Shown: positions 31,251 through 42,733 of the stretch, in pieces
Layout of the letters: every line of letters starts with the position of its first letter
Numbering within the stretch: position 1 is the stretch's first letter
Source: Spirometra erinaceieuropaei
Lineage: Eukaryota; Platyhelminthes; Cestoda; Diphyllobothriidea; Diphyllobothriidae
Direction: 5' to 3'
DNA length: 64,000 bases
NCBI GenBank assembly: GCA_902702965.1
Contig: CACRXP010000161.1
Span: 644,626 to 708,625 of the forward strand
Translations under genes and position numbers: made by a program
The notes under the pieces: generated by a model
Seen by the model: only the letters and a program-made list of their open reading frames with translations
The model's database searches: none
Told to the model about the DNA's origin: nothing

Positions 31251-32849
31251 TATGTAACAGTTAGCGACAGCACTAGACGTATGTGTGCTTATTTTTACCC
31301 TCTTTGTTGTCCAAGTAGCGCGCGTACATTTAATCTTTTCCGGAGACAAGTCCTTGTATTCCGTCCTCATTTTCATCGAACCATTCCCGATATTTCTAAC
31401 TTGCAGGGCGTTGTGTTAATGGTTTTCCGCAGTCTCTGCCAATTTTGCCTAACGGTTTCGTCATGTTTGATTTTCACGGGCACGATATTTGTGCTAGTTT
31501 TGTTTAAACCTATTCGCCTGCGGTCAACCAAATTTAGCCTCGATCATACCCTCTTTTATGGCCGTCTCAGTCGCGAATGTCAGTGGCCGGTCCATCATTT
31601 GGCATCCCGCCCTATCTCTGTAACGAGCAGGTCATGACAATCATGTCTCCCGATGTGCACATATTTTGCAAATTGCCACTGATGGGACGGAAGGTGCATC
31701 CTTGTTGCCTTTTGTGGTTGAGAGACGGAAAGATGACGTTGGTATCATGGAGTTCGTCCGCCGTGTGGATCTTCAGAAGAGGGAGTGGCCCATGTGTTGG
31801 TGTATACTGGAGCTGAAGTCGCCGAGGGCAGGCATTTTGACTGCCCTACAGAATCCCTTCTTCTCAACGCAACTAATTCCTCTTGTAGAAACGCAGTCGC
31901 CAAAAGTAGTAGTAGTTCGTTACCATGGTGTGGAGGCTTCATTGAGCCGGGACGATCGTTTAGTGTGTGGGTCAGATTTGACAGCTTCAGGATACGGTCG
32001 ACTCTGATGGCGTAGTCGACTCCATCACAACGGCGCCCTTCCTTGCGATGATTGCCCCAGAAGGCGCAGCCTACACCAACGTCATTCAGCTATCATCATT
32101 CCAGAGATCGGGTCTCGCTGATTGCTTTGCGGTCAACGTTGTAACGAGTTAGTTCTCGCACAGTCAAAGCTCTCGCCGGTTGGTCATTAGATTGCATTTG
32201 AGTGCGAGCTGCATTGCGGGAGGGAGGTGGGAGAGGCGAGTGGTGTCAACGCGCACTCCTTAACCCTGTTTTGGGTGTTAGGTCCGAGGAATTTCTTCAT
32301 GATTCTCGGAATAAACACTAATGGAGATTTTTTTCTGCATTGGCAACTGCCTCATCTAATAAATGATCTGCTTTTGAACTGTGTTCAGCTGCCCACCTTC
32401 CGACTTGTTTTTGTGCCCTCAGACGATCGCCCTCGACTTGGTCAACGTTCCTCATGATTTTCTCCTTGGCACTAATCTTCTTTGGGTGTGTCGCAGCACC
32501 TCCCGAGTGAGCTTCGGTGTGACGCCGCCCGTTCAAACAACTGCTTCCATGGACTGGCACAATGGCATAAATTCCTCCCTGCCGGTCTTCCTATTGACGC
32601 TTCTTTGTCCGCTCTTGTTGGCCGTCGATCCACTGCAGTCTTGGGCTGAGGGTCCGATGGACAACAAGGAGTGCAGTATCGAGAAGGCGAATCTGTGTGA
32701 AAGGATGAAACGTTTCTACCACTCGGCGAGAGCAAAGCAAATGCTGGACTTTGCAAGTTCCCTTGAGCATCCATTTTTTCCGGTTTTTTTCCTTTTCTCG
32801 CATGACTCACGTGACTTTGCGAAAAGCAGAGAATAAGAAGAAACCCTTC
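31251..32849. other. Distal intron stretch; candidate but unproven pre-S1 exon
   Basis: No secure gene was found. A + strand frame around 32497-32760 reads SSLPVFLLTLLCPLLLAVDP and then ERMKRFYHSARAKQMLDFAS, which resembles the TRPM sequence between the MHR and S1 ('LLPP.IL', then 'FY.AP..KF'). It has an acceptor TGTCGCAG at 32496 but needs phase 2, while the preceding exon ends in phase 0. I see no good donor after it. It is therefore not called as an exon. Confidence 0.25.
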
Positions 32850-33120
32850 GCAACGGTCCGATCGTCGCGAACGACGACGCTTACCGCGTGCCCCAAGGAG
32901 TGTGCGCAGCGCTGTGACTTGCACAGCCCCTGACACTCACTCACCTTGTGCCGATGGCAAGACCGTCTCAGTACGGTCGAGGTGGGTGGGGGTGCAGTAG
33001 CTTACAAATCTGAGCAGCCCGTCTACGCGTGCCACACACGACCAAACGGCATGTACCAGGCCGCTGTGCAGGCGGCTCGAGTCTCACAGGGGTGCGTGTA
33101 CAATGGAGGCACTGCACTCT
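32850..33120 (+). repeat. R2 repeat, copy b
   Basis: It contains CGCGTGCCCCAAGGAGTGTG and CCCGTCTACGCGTGCCACAC, in the same order as at 10860-11240. Confidence 0.55.
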
Positions 33121-33713
33121 GACTCTCAGACGTGAGAAGGACCGGCCTTTCCCGTCTGTCGGTAATCCTCGAAGCCATGAATCTTAGCACGTCCAGTTTA
33201 TTATTGTGCGAAATGTTCTGATTTGCTCTGGAGATGAATTCCCCAGCATCGGCCTTACTCCCTCGTCCCTATTACATGCACCGGTTAACTTTCCTGAGCC
33301 TGCGAACAAACTGATGAGGACAGTGGGTGCAGCGGCGTGAAGGCCTGCGTCCACGGCGTGCCACCATTTGCATGCACGGCAGTACTTACGGGCAGATGCA
33401 GACTCAGCGCTGTCCGATAAACGCGTACCGTGAGCCGGCCGTACCCCGACTTCGTTCCTGCACATCTGCAGCTCAGGCAGTTTCCGGTGGAACACAGAAG
33501 TCAAATATTGCGAAGAAGGGGCGTCAATGTCTCTGTGCTTTCTGCTCACCATAGGGCGTAAGTGGAAAAAACGTCACGAGAATGCACATTAGTATGTAAA
33601 GTCTATTGAGTAAGATCCGCCACACGTCTTGAGGACGGAGATCAACCCACCCGTTTGGTTTTCTCCCAACTCATCGTTGCGTATAATTTGAAATGTTTTT
33701 TTGTTTGTTTTAG
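33121..33713. other. Intron stretch ending at the S1 exon acceptor
   Basis: No element was recognised. It ends with a strong pyrimidine tract TTTTTTTGTTTGTTTTAG at 33713. Confidence 0.5.
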
Positions 33714-33845
33714 CTTGTCTACCTGGCATTCTTGATTATGTTAACAGTAGTCGTGCTGGTGAAAGACACAACACACATCAAAGGAGCACTGGAAATCTAT
33801 GTGATGGTTCACTATATGCTCCTCTGCTTAATGGACATTTCTTCA
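33714..33845 (+). CDS. TRPM channel exon, S1-S2 membrane segments
   Basis: This is a phase 0 exon of 44 codons. It reads LVYLAFLIMLTVVVLVKDTT, a hydrophobic S1 matching TRPM 'YLAFL.LFTYVVLV', then IKGALEIYVMVHYMLLCLMD, the S2 helix. The acceptor is TTTGTTTTAG at 33713 and the donor GTGAGT at 33846, in phase 0. The frame stays open after the donor only by chance. S1-S2 are part of the voltage-sensor-like domain of each channel subunit. The preceding exon, which should end in phase 0, was not found. Confidence 0.86.
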
Positions 33846-34443
33846 GTGAGTGAAAACTTGTTCTTTTGGTTTATGAAAGTTTTAAACAGTCAGTTCTTTT
33901 TGATTGACGAAAATGACCTCCGTAATAGTGAAATACAAGCTCGATGCCAATGCCGCGGTCATAACCAGGAGGCATTTGAAATAATCAAAAGTCAAAAACA
34001 CTTAGGGTCCAAACCAATCCCGGAGTCTTCCTTATGGATTTTTGTACTCATAAACAAAATTACTGCATCTAGCAGGCGGAGCAGTCCCAGCTAGCTGTCA
34101 GAGCTCACAAAGAATGCAGCCACTTAGAAACATTATTAATACCCCCACCTCTCTAGCTGCACATTCCTGAAGAACAAACCGACTTCACTTGATGTCTCTG
34201 CGGTCTAAGTGCAATGTTGTCAAACTGAAGCCGAACAGAGCGCTGCTCGACAAGTCCGACATTAAGTTTAAATGGATAAGAGTATTTTCTTCCAATAACG
34301 CATATTGACGCCACACCTAAAGTATCTTTAGCACACCTTCCAAGAAACTTGAATGACTCTAACCATAATAACATTTGTTTGTCTTTAAAATTTACACAAC
34401 TAAGTGCTACTATCTGAGCAATGTATTTGCATTCCATTGTCAG
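33846..34443. other. Intron (598 bp)
   Basis: No repeat or gene recognised. It ends with TTGCATTCCATTGTCAG at 34443. Confidence 0.55.
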
Positions 34444-34615
34444 TTCCTCCTCTATTGGCACGAATCATCCTTTTCGACAGCGACTCGGAGCGCCGGCATC
34501 ACATCATTTACTTTTTTCAACTATCTCACCTATGTGATCTTTTGGATATGGTTTTTCCTCAGAGTGAGCGATTTCGACGATCTTAATTTGGTAGAAGACT
34601 TTTTGGTCATCTTCC
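34444..34615 (+). CDS. TRPM channel exon, S3 region
   Basis: It starts at phase 0 after TTGTCAG: FLLYWHESSFSTATRSAGIT, then NYLTYVIFWIWFFLRVSDFD, which looks like the S3 helix with the following acidic linker, then LNLVEDFLVIF. The donor GTAAGT at 34616 leaves one base (phase 1). The next exon begins with TC and completes Leu, so the S4 entry reads VIFLILCYVRILEYLL. That join is in strong agreement with TRPM, where S4 reads like 'L...FI..CLR'. A competing frame over the same bases is less consistent with channel topology. Confidence 0.8.
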
Positions 34616-35809
34616 GTAAGTTTCCTCGTGTTGAAGCGTTTTTCACCGTTTTTATAGACTGTTTTTCGTGTGTAAAATATGCATCCGAAGCCTTTTGCTC
34701 ATTTTTGATGGCTTAAAAGACTGTGTTAATCTGAAAGAGCCTGAAAGTGTGTGAATGTTAGCGCTATGGGATTCCACTCTAACGTTTGGAGTTTCGCTGC
34801 TTCAAACTAATACTTAACTATACTCCGGATTTCTTTTACGCCTGACTTCGTTCTTTGTTTAGGCATCTGCCATTTTCTGTGTCTTCAATATGACCATTTG
34901 ATGCGTTTGTGGTATGCTTCATAGTATTATATTTCTGGCGGTTACTTAGAAGCTTCGTCTCTCCACGCCAAACGAAATCGATGTCCCTTTCATTTCCATT
35001 CCCTGATCGTTGTTCCTTCACATACAGTATGTGATCTAATTCACGAAACATGAGGAAATTAAGGTGTCCATTTTAGGCACCTAAAATTTTGTGCACTTTA
35101 CTTAGTCACTCAACGCGTCTCGGAAGTTGTCCATTTTCACTCAGAATGTGTTTTAAATATTTTAGTCAGGCCGGAGTTTAAGAAGTTTAAGCGGAAATCT
35201 ACGTTACTCTATATTCGGGCACGTTCTTAGGTTTTTAGCTGTCGTAGACCACTTTTGTGAATCTATTTGTGCTTCTCTATGATAATAGAGTAATTTAAAC
35301 TCGAGAGTTTAGCCAAACGAAACTGCCACGCTTGAAAAGTGATTTTTATTCTACGTATGTCGGGTGAAGTGGGTTGTGAGCAAGCCCGTTTCCGTAGAAA
35401 ACCAGACGTTATATCGATTTCCAAAAGCCAGACATCTGGTTGTATCTGTACAAACCCCGAAGAGAAGAATGAAGGCAGTGGAATTAGGTGCACAGAGCAC
35501 ACTGTGTATACTTCAATTTTTTCGGAAATTTCCTCTCTACCCTCATAAGACTGATGAGGCGACTGTTTCTGCTGGTGGTCATTTCTCCAGTTCACTCTCA
35601 CTCCTTGTAGTAGAACGTTAAGTGGCACGCGGCCTTAGGCTTGCCTGATCGTTGTTAATGAATTCGGAGCGCTCGAAGATCAATCGCCTGGTAAGCACAC
35701 AGGATCTCGATTCACTTCGCGTCAGAATCAGCATACTTCATGGTCCTCTATTGCTCACGAGGCTAAGCAGCCAGAGGACACTTGGCCAGTATATATACAT
35801 ACATATATG
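34616..35809. other. Intron stretch, nothing recognised
   Basis: Short open frames on both strands (for example about 35263-35628) carry no known motif. Confidence 0.4.
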
Positions 35810-37600
35810 CGTTTGAAAATGGGCATCCTTAGAAGCATAATTCGAAGGAAACAATTTCATTGGAAAAGAGTAACAAACTTCATTTAATACATTTTCAACG
35901 CTGGTTTACCAAGTCATCATCGGGCGAGCAGTAAGTGTACCAAGTATTTAAAATTTTGAACGTGCCCGAAACAATCGCTATTGCTTAATCATTCCCGCCA
36001 ATAAGCCCTCACTGTGGGATAACGTCTCCTTTAGATTGACATGCTTTGACTGTAAAGAGATTCAATCTGATATCCTTCAGTAGTTCTTATGACAGCTTTG
36101 ATTTGGACAGACTTTGACAAAATCTTCACTTTTTAACATCGGTGCAGAAATGATAACTGTTCCCGCGTTAGACTTTCCGTTTTGTACACTTTTAGCACTG
36201 TCTTGTCTATATCAAATCATTACGGTCGTAATTCACACGTGTAAATGGGAAAATCGGCATCCCAAGAAGCATTATTCGAAGGAAACAAGTTCTTTGGGAA
36301 AGACTAACAAACTTTATTATGTAAATTTTTTCGAAAAATGAGTATCCCAAGAAGTTTGATTTGAAACTGATAAGTCCTTGGGAAGTGAAACAAACTTTAT
36401 TCTGTAAATGTTTGATACTGGTTTCCCAGGTCGTCTTCATGCGTACGGTAAAGTTACAAAACAGACAAAATTGTAAAGATACTTAAAAATCAATACTGCC
36501 CTTTTTATTCCTGCCAAGAAGTTTTGGCTGTGGGTTGATATTCTGCAAAGATTAGCTGTAGCTTATTCCATTTTCCTCTGAGATTGTTGTACACGGCGTT
36601 TAATTCAGTATGCCAGTTAATGCATGGTTAATCGGAGTGTACGACCTCCGAAACCTTTCGGTTTTTTCTTAGATGGACAAATAACAACAATGCGAGTTTT
36701 GTCCCAGGTAGATTTATGGCCGGTTTCCATTGTATGCATAGCAATTTGGGGCAGTTTTTCTCCCCACTTCACAGCCAGTCGATGCTTGTGTATGTGTGTA
36801 GGGGCTAATTTCCCAGTTTGACCACAATAAAGCGTAGAACAGATTTCACACGAGATCTTGTTGGCTCTTCCTATGCATTCATTGATTTATGCGCCACTTG
36901 TATTTGATGCTTTCTCAGGCGTCTTTCAACGCGTCCGGGACGCTTTTAGTGTGCGGATGTGTTCTGCAGATCGCCGGTCTAGGCGTTTGATCGGAACAAC
37001 CTTATCTTTTTCTTTTAATTCCAGTTGTTTCATGCATTAGCGTACGAAATCTCTGGGCAGTCATTTTAGGAAAAGGGTCTGAACGAGTAATTAAATTCTG
37101 TCAAGTAAATATTGTTATCCGAGCAGTGTGTTTCTGCTCAATTAACTAGGCTGGTAATAGCTCTCCGTTTCTGAACAATAAAGTGGTTGTCCTTGTAATA
37201 TAGAATGATTTCCTCATAGGGTTTTTTGCCATAAATCGATCTATGAAATGTCCCATCAGTCTTTCGCTGTACGAGGACATCAAGGAAAGAGAGTTTTCTG
37301 TCAATTTCGTTTTTGAGCGTAAATGAGATTCCTGGTAGTGATGAGTTAATAAAATTGTGAAGCCTTTCTGTGTGATTCTGTTAACGACAACAGAAGTGTC
37401 ATTCAGGTAACGCACCCATGATTTAAGGTTAACTAATAGTAGGGCCGTAGATTGCAATTTTGAATCGTGATTTCAACGAAAAAAACCGGAGATAGGTGGT
37501 CCCATAGGAGCTCCCTTCAGCTGTTAATAACATATATGTGCAAGTGAGTTCGTTTCTAGACGAATGGGCCGAATGCTGTTGAGCAAGATTCCAACCGCAA
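35810..37600 (-). mobile_element. Penelope-like element P6, heavily decayed, with repeated 3' tails
   Basis: On the minus strand, remnants run in order: AEGSSYGTTY near 37520 (from G-P-MGSP), WVRYLNDTSVVVNRI near 37400 (from RYVDDTFVI, first Asp changed to Asn), a 'LSLMSSYSERLMGHFIDRF'-type block, then a GIY-YIG piece near 36770-36860 read as ISCEICSTLYCGQTGKLAPT and HKHRLAVK. The 3' tail block (ATCCCAAGAAGC, GAAGGAAAC, AACAAACTT) occurs three times, at about 35815, 36245 and 36340. This is a different, older PLE lineage from P2, P5, P7 and P8. Confidence 0.78.
35891..35924 (-). ncRNA. Degenerate hammerhead-like motif in P6 tail
   Basis: On the minus strand: CCGAUGA, U, GACUUGG/CCAGCGUU stem, GAAAA. 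The stem is recognisable, but the stem III bases and the cleavage site are lost. A related, weaker copy is at about 36408-36440. Confidence 0.35.
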
Positions 37601-38045
37601 CAAGTGAGGATCGCGCGCCAGCATGACAACTTTATACATGTGTACATATATGCAGAATAGCATTACGGATAAAGGTAAAGGAAACTGGAATAGCCAATTT
37701 CGGCTTGTTAGTCGTCATAAGCTTGCCATACCTAACCCAGAAGTGTGCGAACCCCGAGGCTTGGATCCACGGTATGTTGGTTAGAAGTCCAACGCTCCAC
37801 CTATTGGGCCATTGACTCGCTGTCCCGTCGGATGGGATCGGGTATATTAGCAATAGTGTAGGGGCTGGCTGATGACGGCTAACAAGCCAGAAGTGGCCAT
37901 TCTAGTCTTCATTATCTTTGTCGATGATGCTATTCTGACTACATTACGCGCCACTGCGCGGCTGCTGTCGGGGCTTGAAAAAGAACTCCAAACCACAACG
38001 GGACGAGTGAGTTCCGTAGCGCGATGGGTGTGTGTCCTCCACCAC
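37601..38045. repeat. R3 SINE pair forming a foldback
   Basis: GGAATAGCCAATTTCGGCTT, TGTTAGTCGTCATAAGC at about 37690-37722 is inverted at 37868-37905 as GCTGATGACGGCTAACAAGC, CAGAAGTGGCCATTC. Between them lies a minus-strand tRNA-like head (about 37745-37850) with AGGTGGAGCGTTGGACTTC and GGATCCAAGCC boxes. After it comes the body GCGCCACTGCGCGGCTGCTG, then GACGAGTGAGTTCCGTAG, as in the cruciform at 7105-7370. Confidence 0.6.
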
Positions 38046-38052
38046 ATAAGGC

Positions 38053-38972
38053 TGATGTGCTATCCATGAAATGTTAGCCAAAATTCTGAGGTGAGTTTTC
38101 AACTCGGAAAGATTATTTAAGTAGGATTGTAATATTAATTATCTCGTGGCATAATACTAAGCTATCTCATCCACGGTTGGATGCCGGCCTTCGAACGAGC
38201 CCTTTAACGATCGCCTGCGTAAACCACACTCCGTAAAGGACGACTACATGTGTAGCATAATTTTTTCCTGCTGAATTTCGATGTCTTATGAATTTAAATA
38301 AGTTTCGTGGAAAGCATACGCGAAAACATCCTTCCCTTTACTTATTTAGTAGATAATTACGCCATCTCCAAATTTATTTTTTGAAGAAAGGGTATCTTTC
38401 GGTTTCAATGAAGTTTTTAATTATGTGATTTTATAAGACCGGGAAATTTATAATCGTACAACATAATATCAGTACATTTGTTATTAGTGCCTATAAATTT
38501 AACTACAAGGTCAACATCCGTTGCTCTATATATCTTCCTCGTAATGGCATGCAGAAATGTATGATTTTTGCACAAAACGTATGCAGTTTGTAAACCCTGA
38601 ATGCAAGTGTAGCGGCAGGTTTAGTTCCAAAGTATTAAGGAATTGAGAAAATTTTCCAAAGCCAAACGATACCCCTTCTTTAAGCGTAAAATTTGTTGAA
38701 GACGTAATTCGCCACCAACTGCGTGAAAAATATTTTAGAAGCACTTTTCATGACATATGTTTGAATTTATGAGGATGATAAAAATCAATTGTAAAAATGC
38801 TTGCCATTTAAGTAATCATTTGTTACGGAATGTAGTCTATACAAACTGTTCCTGATAAGCTCATTCGAATGTTAACATCCTGACGTGGCTGGAATATGCG
38901 ACATTAAATTAACCTTTTGGAATTAAAAACACATTTCAGAATTTCAGTCAACATTTCATGAAACAGCATATC
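38053..38972 (-). mobile_element. Palindromic foldback element M6, oldest copy
   Basis: The arms and reversed centre (GTTTGTAAACCCTGAATGCA, then GTGTAGCGGCAGG) are recognisable, but the ends have drifted (GATGTGCTATCCATGAAATG ... CATTTCATGAAACAGCATATC). Confidence 0.68.
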
Positions 38973-39734
38973 TCCAGGATTTTCTCCCGTAAAGCAAAGC
39001 GTAAGGCAAACTATACGATGAGCAATAAGGACTGTTGCTTTTAACTCTTAAAATGAAATATTTTTCCCGCAATTCTGCAAAGTAGCCATTGTGCACACAT
39101 AGGTTGCCAGAACCTCCTTCCGTCTCTTTAGCCTCTCAGACGACCACCCTTACGATTACTTATATAAGAATAAGCCCAGGAAGTATCATGATTTAAATGT
39201 TGGTAAACGATCTTCAAATACAAATGTAAAAACCTGGATATACAACTGGCCAAAGCCTATTGACGTTCAGTCAAAATCCCACATAACTTTCTTTTTAAGT
39301 GTGTATGGTGCAAACTAAAATTTCGAAGCCGATAGCAATAGTAAAGTGTAATTTTCAATTTTCCAATTCCATACGTAAGGGCCTTCCAAAAGTACTTCGC
39401 TTCCTCTTCGTTTCATTGCTATGTTAGGTCTGGCTAGTCACACAGGTTGTTCTTTTAAAAATACTTCTGTTTAGACAAACTTCTCTTTAGAAATTGAATC
39501 GAGATTAAGTGCTTTGCAAAGACTGTTGTTAAGAAAAATGCAAGACCACCAGAAGATATGAAGAGATAAAATGCACGACCGTATTGCTTTTAAAAGAAAT
39601 TGTTCCGCTAGAGGCAAGGCAGAGTGGAATAGAAAGGAGCACCTGAGACATGATCACGCCCAGTGTGTAGACGGAAATTTGAACCGAACACCTTGCGGTC
39701 GCCAGTCGTTCACACCAAAAGACCAAACTTTTTC
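38973..39734. other. Intron stretch, nothing recognised
   Basis: AT-rich, with no gene or repeat recognised. Confidence 0.4.
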
Positions 39735-40095
39735 ATTCTGACCCGACTGTGAACTGCCCGGGGCCTCGGTGGAATTCGAACCCACGGCAGCAAGGGGAGG
39801 CTCTGGTACAGTCAATTCCCTAGCCACATGAGCTACGAGGCCCCACCGGACGACACGAGTTTAATTACATTTGGGTCAAGTTTACTCGCCCAACCTACTG
39901 CAACGTCTGGAATCCACCAAAGCTGATACAGTAAGCTGACTGCCCAAGCAGGATTTCCCATGTAATACATCTGGAATCCACCAGACGACTACTTGGCTGT
40001 AATTCATAGGTGCTATGGCAGATTTCAAATAATTCATTTCGATCCTACTGTGAAAAACTCGGTGGGATTCGAACCCATGACCCAACCTTTTCCTA
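39735..40095 (-). repeat. tRNA-Ser-like SINE, copies in tandem
   Basis: On the minus strand: a partial tRNA T-arm near 40055-40085 (GTCATGGGTTCGAATCCCAC), body GGAAATCCTGCTTGGGCAGT, CAGCTTACTGTATCAGC, then a full tRNA-like head at 39763-39842 and the tail GTCGGGTCAGAATGAA. One full and one partial unit lie head to tail. Confidence 0.72.
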
Positions 40096-40198
40096 AAGCA
40101 AATTTAGTATTACTCCTCTCTACTGGAAAGTAGCACATACATTACGCTACCGCTCGGATCTGGTCCCTCAAATCCACCTCTCTCTGCATCTCTTTTAG

Positions 40199-40459
40199 TC
40201 ATCTTGTGCTACGTTCGGATACTTGAATACCTCCTGGTCTACAGGCCCTTCGGTCCGCATATTATCATCATGAAGCCAATGCTCCAGGAGTTCTCAATAT
40301 TTTTGATGGTCATTGTAATTGTCCTTGTTCCGCAGGCCATCGCTTTGCAGCGACTGAGCTTCCCTTACGTAGAGGAGTTTACTTTTGTAAAATTGCTAAG
40401 CAGCCTCGAGTACCCCTACTATAATCTCTACGGGGAGATAGAACCGGAGGGACTGAGCG
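40199..40459 (+). CDS. TRPM channel exon, S4-S5 and pore helix
   Basis: The acceptor CATCTCTTTTAG at 40198 is followed by TC, which completes the phase-1 codon. The exon reads ILCYVRILEYLLVYRPFGPH, then IIIMKPMLQEFSIFLMVIVI. The 'GPHIIIMKPML' block matches the conserved TRPM S4-S5 linker 'GPKIIIVKRMM'. S5 follows, and then the pore helix LLSSLEYPYYNLYGEIEPE, in which 'YPYYNLYGEI' corresponds to 'YPYWMLFGE', with the acidic residue expected at the selectivity filter. The donor GTAAGC at 40460 leaves phase 1. This exon alone identifies the family. Confidence 0.93.
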
Positions 40460-40972
40460 GTAAGCACCCCTACAATCCTCTGAAGCAACACTTTTTTCTT
40501 TTGACTCGCAACCTCCTGAATTGTCCAGTTTAGATGGAATGATTGTAGCAAACTCCAGATTTACCATTTGCATCCATGGGTCTACTTATTGGGAAGAAGG
40601 GGAAACAGCCTCAAATCCAAACTGCTGTCACAGGATATTAAAGGACGTAGGGATTAAAAAATTTTACGACTCCATTTGTCAATTACAAAGGCAATTTTAA
40701 ATGACGCGTTGCCAATGGTACCTCACCGTTTTAGCATGTCAGTCTCTTGTTTAGAAAGAGTAATATGAGAAAATCCTAGGGCGTACTGTCGTAGGATAGC
40801 GAGGATCGTTGTTTCTTACATCGCATTTTCGGTCGCTTCGGCCACAGTCTCCAATGTACGTAGTCCCTCGATTGTCCAAACATTTGTCCTAGCGGTACAG
40901 TCGCTTTGATTCCTGTCAATGGGGCCTTCTGCCTCACTGAGAGGCAGCACCCTCAATTTGTTTTTCTTCTAG
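40460..40972. other. Intron (513 bp)
   Basis: No gene or repeat recognised. It ends with TTTGTTTTTCTTCTAG at 40972. Confidence 0.55.
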
Positions 40973-41102
40973 GCACGGCGAAAGATTGCATTCCCAATGG
41001 AATCGACTGTCCCCTTGCCAATCCAATGTCCAATGTTATCCAAGTGCTCTACCTCTTCTTTGCCCTGGTTCTGCTAATTAACCTACTGATTGCGGTCTTT
41101 AG
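40973..41102 (+). CDS. TRPM channel exon, pore turret and S6
   Basis: GC completes a Gly codon from the prior exon. It reads TAKDCIPNGIDCPLANPMSN, then VIQVLYLFFALVLLINLLIA and VFR. The two cysteines (DC...DC) match the conserved disulphide-forming pair outside the TRPM pore, and 'LYLFFALVLLINLLIAVF' is S6 with the family motif 'NLLIA.F'. The donor GTAAGT at 41103 leaves phase 2 (AG). There is no doubt about family. Confidence 0.95.
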
Positions 41103-42026
41103 GTAAGTGGTTGTCCGTTTTCAGGCCGGTAATTTGTAGTTTATCCGAACAGGTCAGTTGTTGCCAACGCGACATGATGCGACGTGCCTGGTTAAACGCC
41201 CTCTCTGTTGATCGTAACGATGATCTGAGTTGTTTAGTGCCCACCAAACTGCAAATGTCACAACGTCCATTCCAAGCACTATTGAAAACTCCCACTTATT
41301 TTCATTGGCAATAGTTGGGAGAACTTAATCTTCCACTTTTCCTGGGACAGTGATTTCTAGTCCCCTGGTTTCGTAGTCCGTTGTTTACTTAGTAACTCAA
41401 TGGCTGGTCCTGTCACCATTGTTGGTGGGATCTACCAACCGTTTCTCACTGTAGGGTGGTGGACGCTCATTCCGGTTTCTGGGGCTAACTGTGGTAGATG
41501 TCAAGAAAGGGTGTGCATTAACCACCAAGCACCCGATTCTGGAGCGGAAAAGTAAGGTGTCAGGGGGACGAATGACAAGGACGCAGTATGCGGCCTCACT
41601 TTACCAGTGACCTACCCATGGTCAAATTCATCACGGCATCCGAGTACCAATCATTCACAACTGAACAGCCCAAAGATTGTGCACAAAACCTTTATTGAAA
41701 AACGAAAAGCTAATCGTTCGTGGCGACGGTAGTTAGAAGCTGAGCACCAAGCCATAAGGCGAGTTCCTACTGCATAGAATGCGTTTCTGTCTGTTTGAGC
41801 ATATAATTACTTACTTTTTGTCAGTGAGGTATGCGTCTAAAGTGAGTTTAGGATACCGTAGATAATACTTTGTCTGGCTGTAGAATGAGACCAGGAGCCG
41901 CTGAATTCGCCTTCAGGAACGCAAAAAGTCACAACTTTTCTAGCTGCTTAGTTTTGCCAAAAATCTTTTGTCATCGTTCATCCGGTTTAGAAACCACAAC
42001 GCATAACGTAAACAGTTCGCAGTATG
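41103..42026. other. Intron stretch, nothing secure
   Basis: A stretch near 41560-41610 (GCAGTATGCGGCCTCACT) resembles the ends of the foldback repeat at 42027-42393. Confidence 0.4.
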
Positions 42027-42393
42027 CGACCCCACTCAAGGAACAATAACCAGGTCATCGTGTAATACGAACTTTATGGATGGGGCTAGACGGCGAAAAG
42101 CAGATTGCGATAACAGGTTATTGTGATATATTGTGTCCTCGCGCTAAATTTCTCTACACCTATTTGGAAAAGAGCGCACGTTCCAGGAACTCTATCCCCG
42201 AGCAATGTTGAAGGTACCAAGACATATGGCAGCGCAAGCAAAAGATGCGCATTGTTCGCAGTTTTCCAGTTTTTTTCATGAAAGACGCGAATAACATTCC
42301 ATCCAGTTACGAGAGCGCGAAAGCGTCAATTATAACAAAGGCGAGCACACAATATGCCACGATGACCTGGTTATTCTTCCTTGAGTGGGGCCG
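42027..42393. repeat. Small foldback repeat
   Basis: The arms CCCCACTCAAGGAACAATAA, CCAGGTCATCGTG (42031-42062) and CACGATGACCTGGTTATTCT, TCCTTGAGTGGGG (42358-42390) are inverted copies around about 295 bp. No transposase or TIR family recognised. Confidence 0.75.
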
Positions 42394-42587
42394 AAGGGCT
42401 ATACTATATTCAGTTCAGAGCCCTTCAGAATTACTAACAGCATGCAGTCCACGATTGAAAGGACCCGCGCGTCTCCGCATCCATTAGCTGAACAAAATCC
42501 CTCGCTCAAAAACGGAACCTCTCAATCAAGCAATGCGATTTTTATCCAAGTGTACTTCACCTAAATAAAACTTTCCCTTCTTTCCAG
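42394..42587. other. Intron end with acceptor tract
   Basis: It ends with CTTTCCCTTCTTTCCAG at 42587. Confidence 0.55.
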
Positions 42588-42733
42588 TGAAGTCTTCAAT
42601 AGGTTATCACCCAAGTCCTTGGACCTCTGGAGGTTTCACCGCCTTACAAAAACCCAAAATTACAGGAGACGATCTGCAATTCCAAAGCCGTATTCCATTA
42701 TTGATTACGCTTACAAGATCTGCAAACTTTGTG
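42588..42733 (+). CDS. TRPM channel exon, TRP-box region
   Basis: T completes AGT (Ser). It reads EVFNRLSPKSLDLWRFHRLT, then KTQNYRRRSAIPKPYSIIDY and AYKICKLC. The sequence fits the TRPM segment just after S6, where 'S.TF..V...SD.YWKFQRY.LI.EY..RP.L.PPF.I' includes the TRP helix that runs along the membrane and couples to the gate. The conserved W, the aromatic-arginine run and the P-x-P are kept. The donor GTACGT at 42734 leaves phase 1. Confidence 0.86.

Noticed and set aside
32472..32936. Minus-strand ORF of 154 codons
   Set aside because: No recognised domain; Arg/Ser-rich composition typical of GC-rich repeat sequence, overlapping repeat R2.
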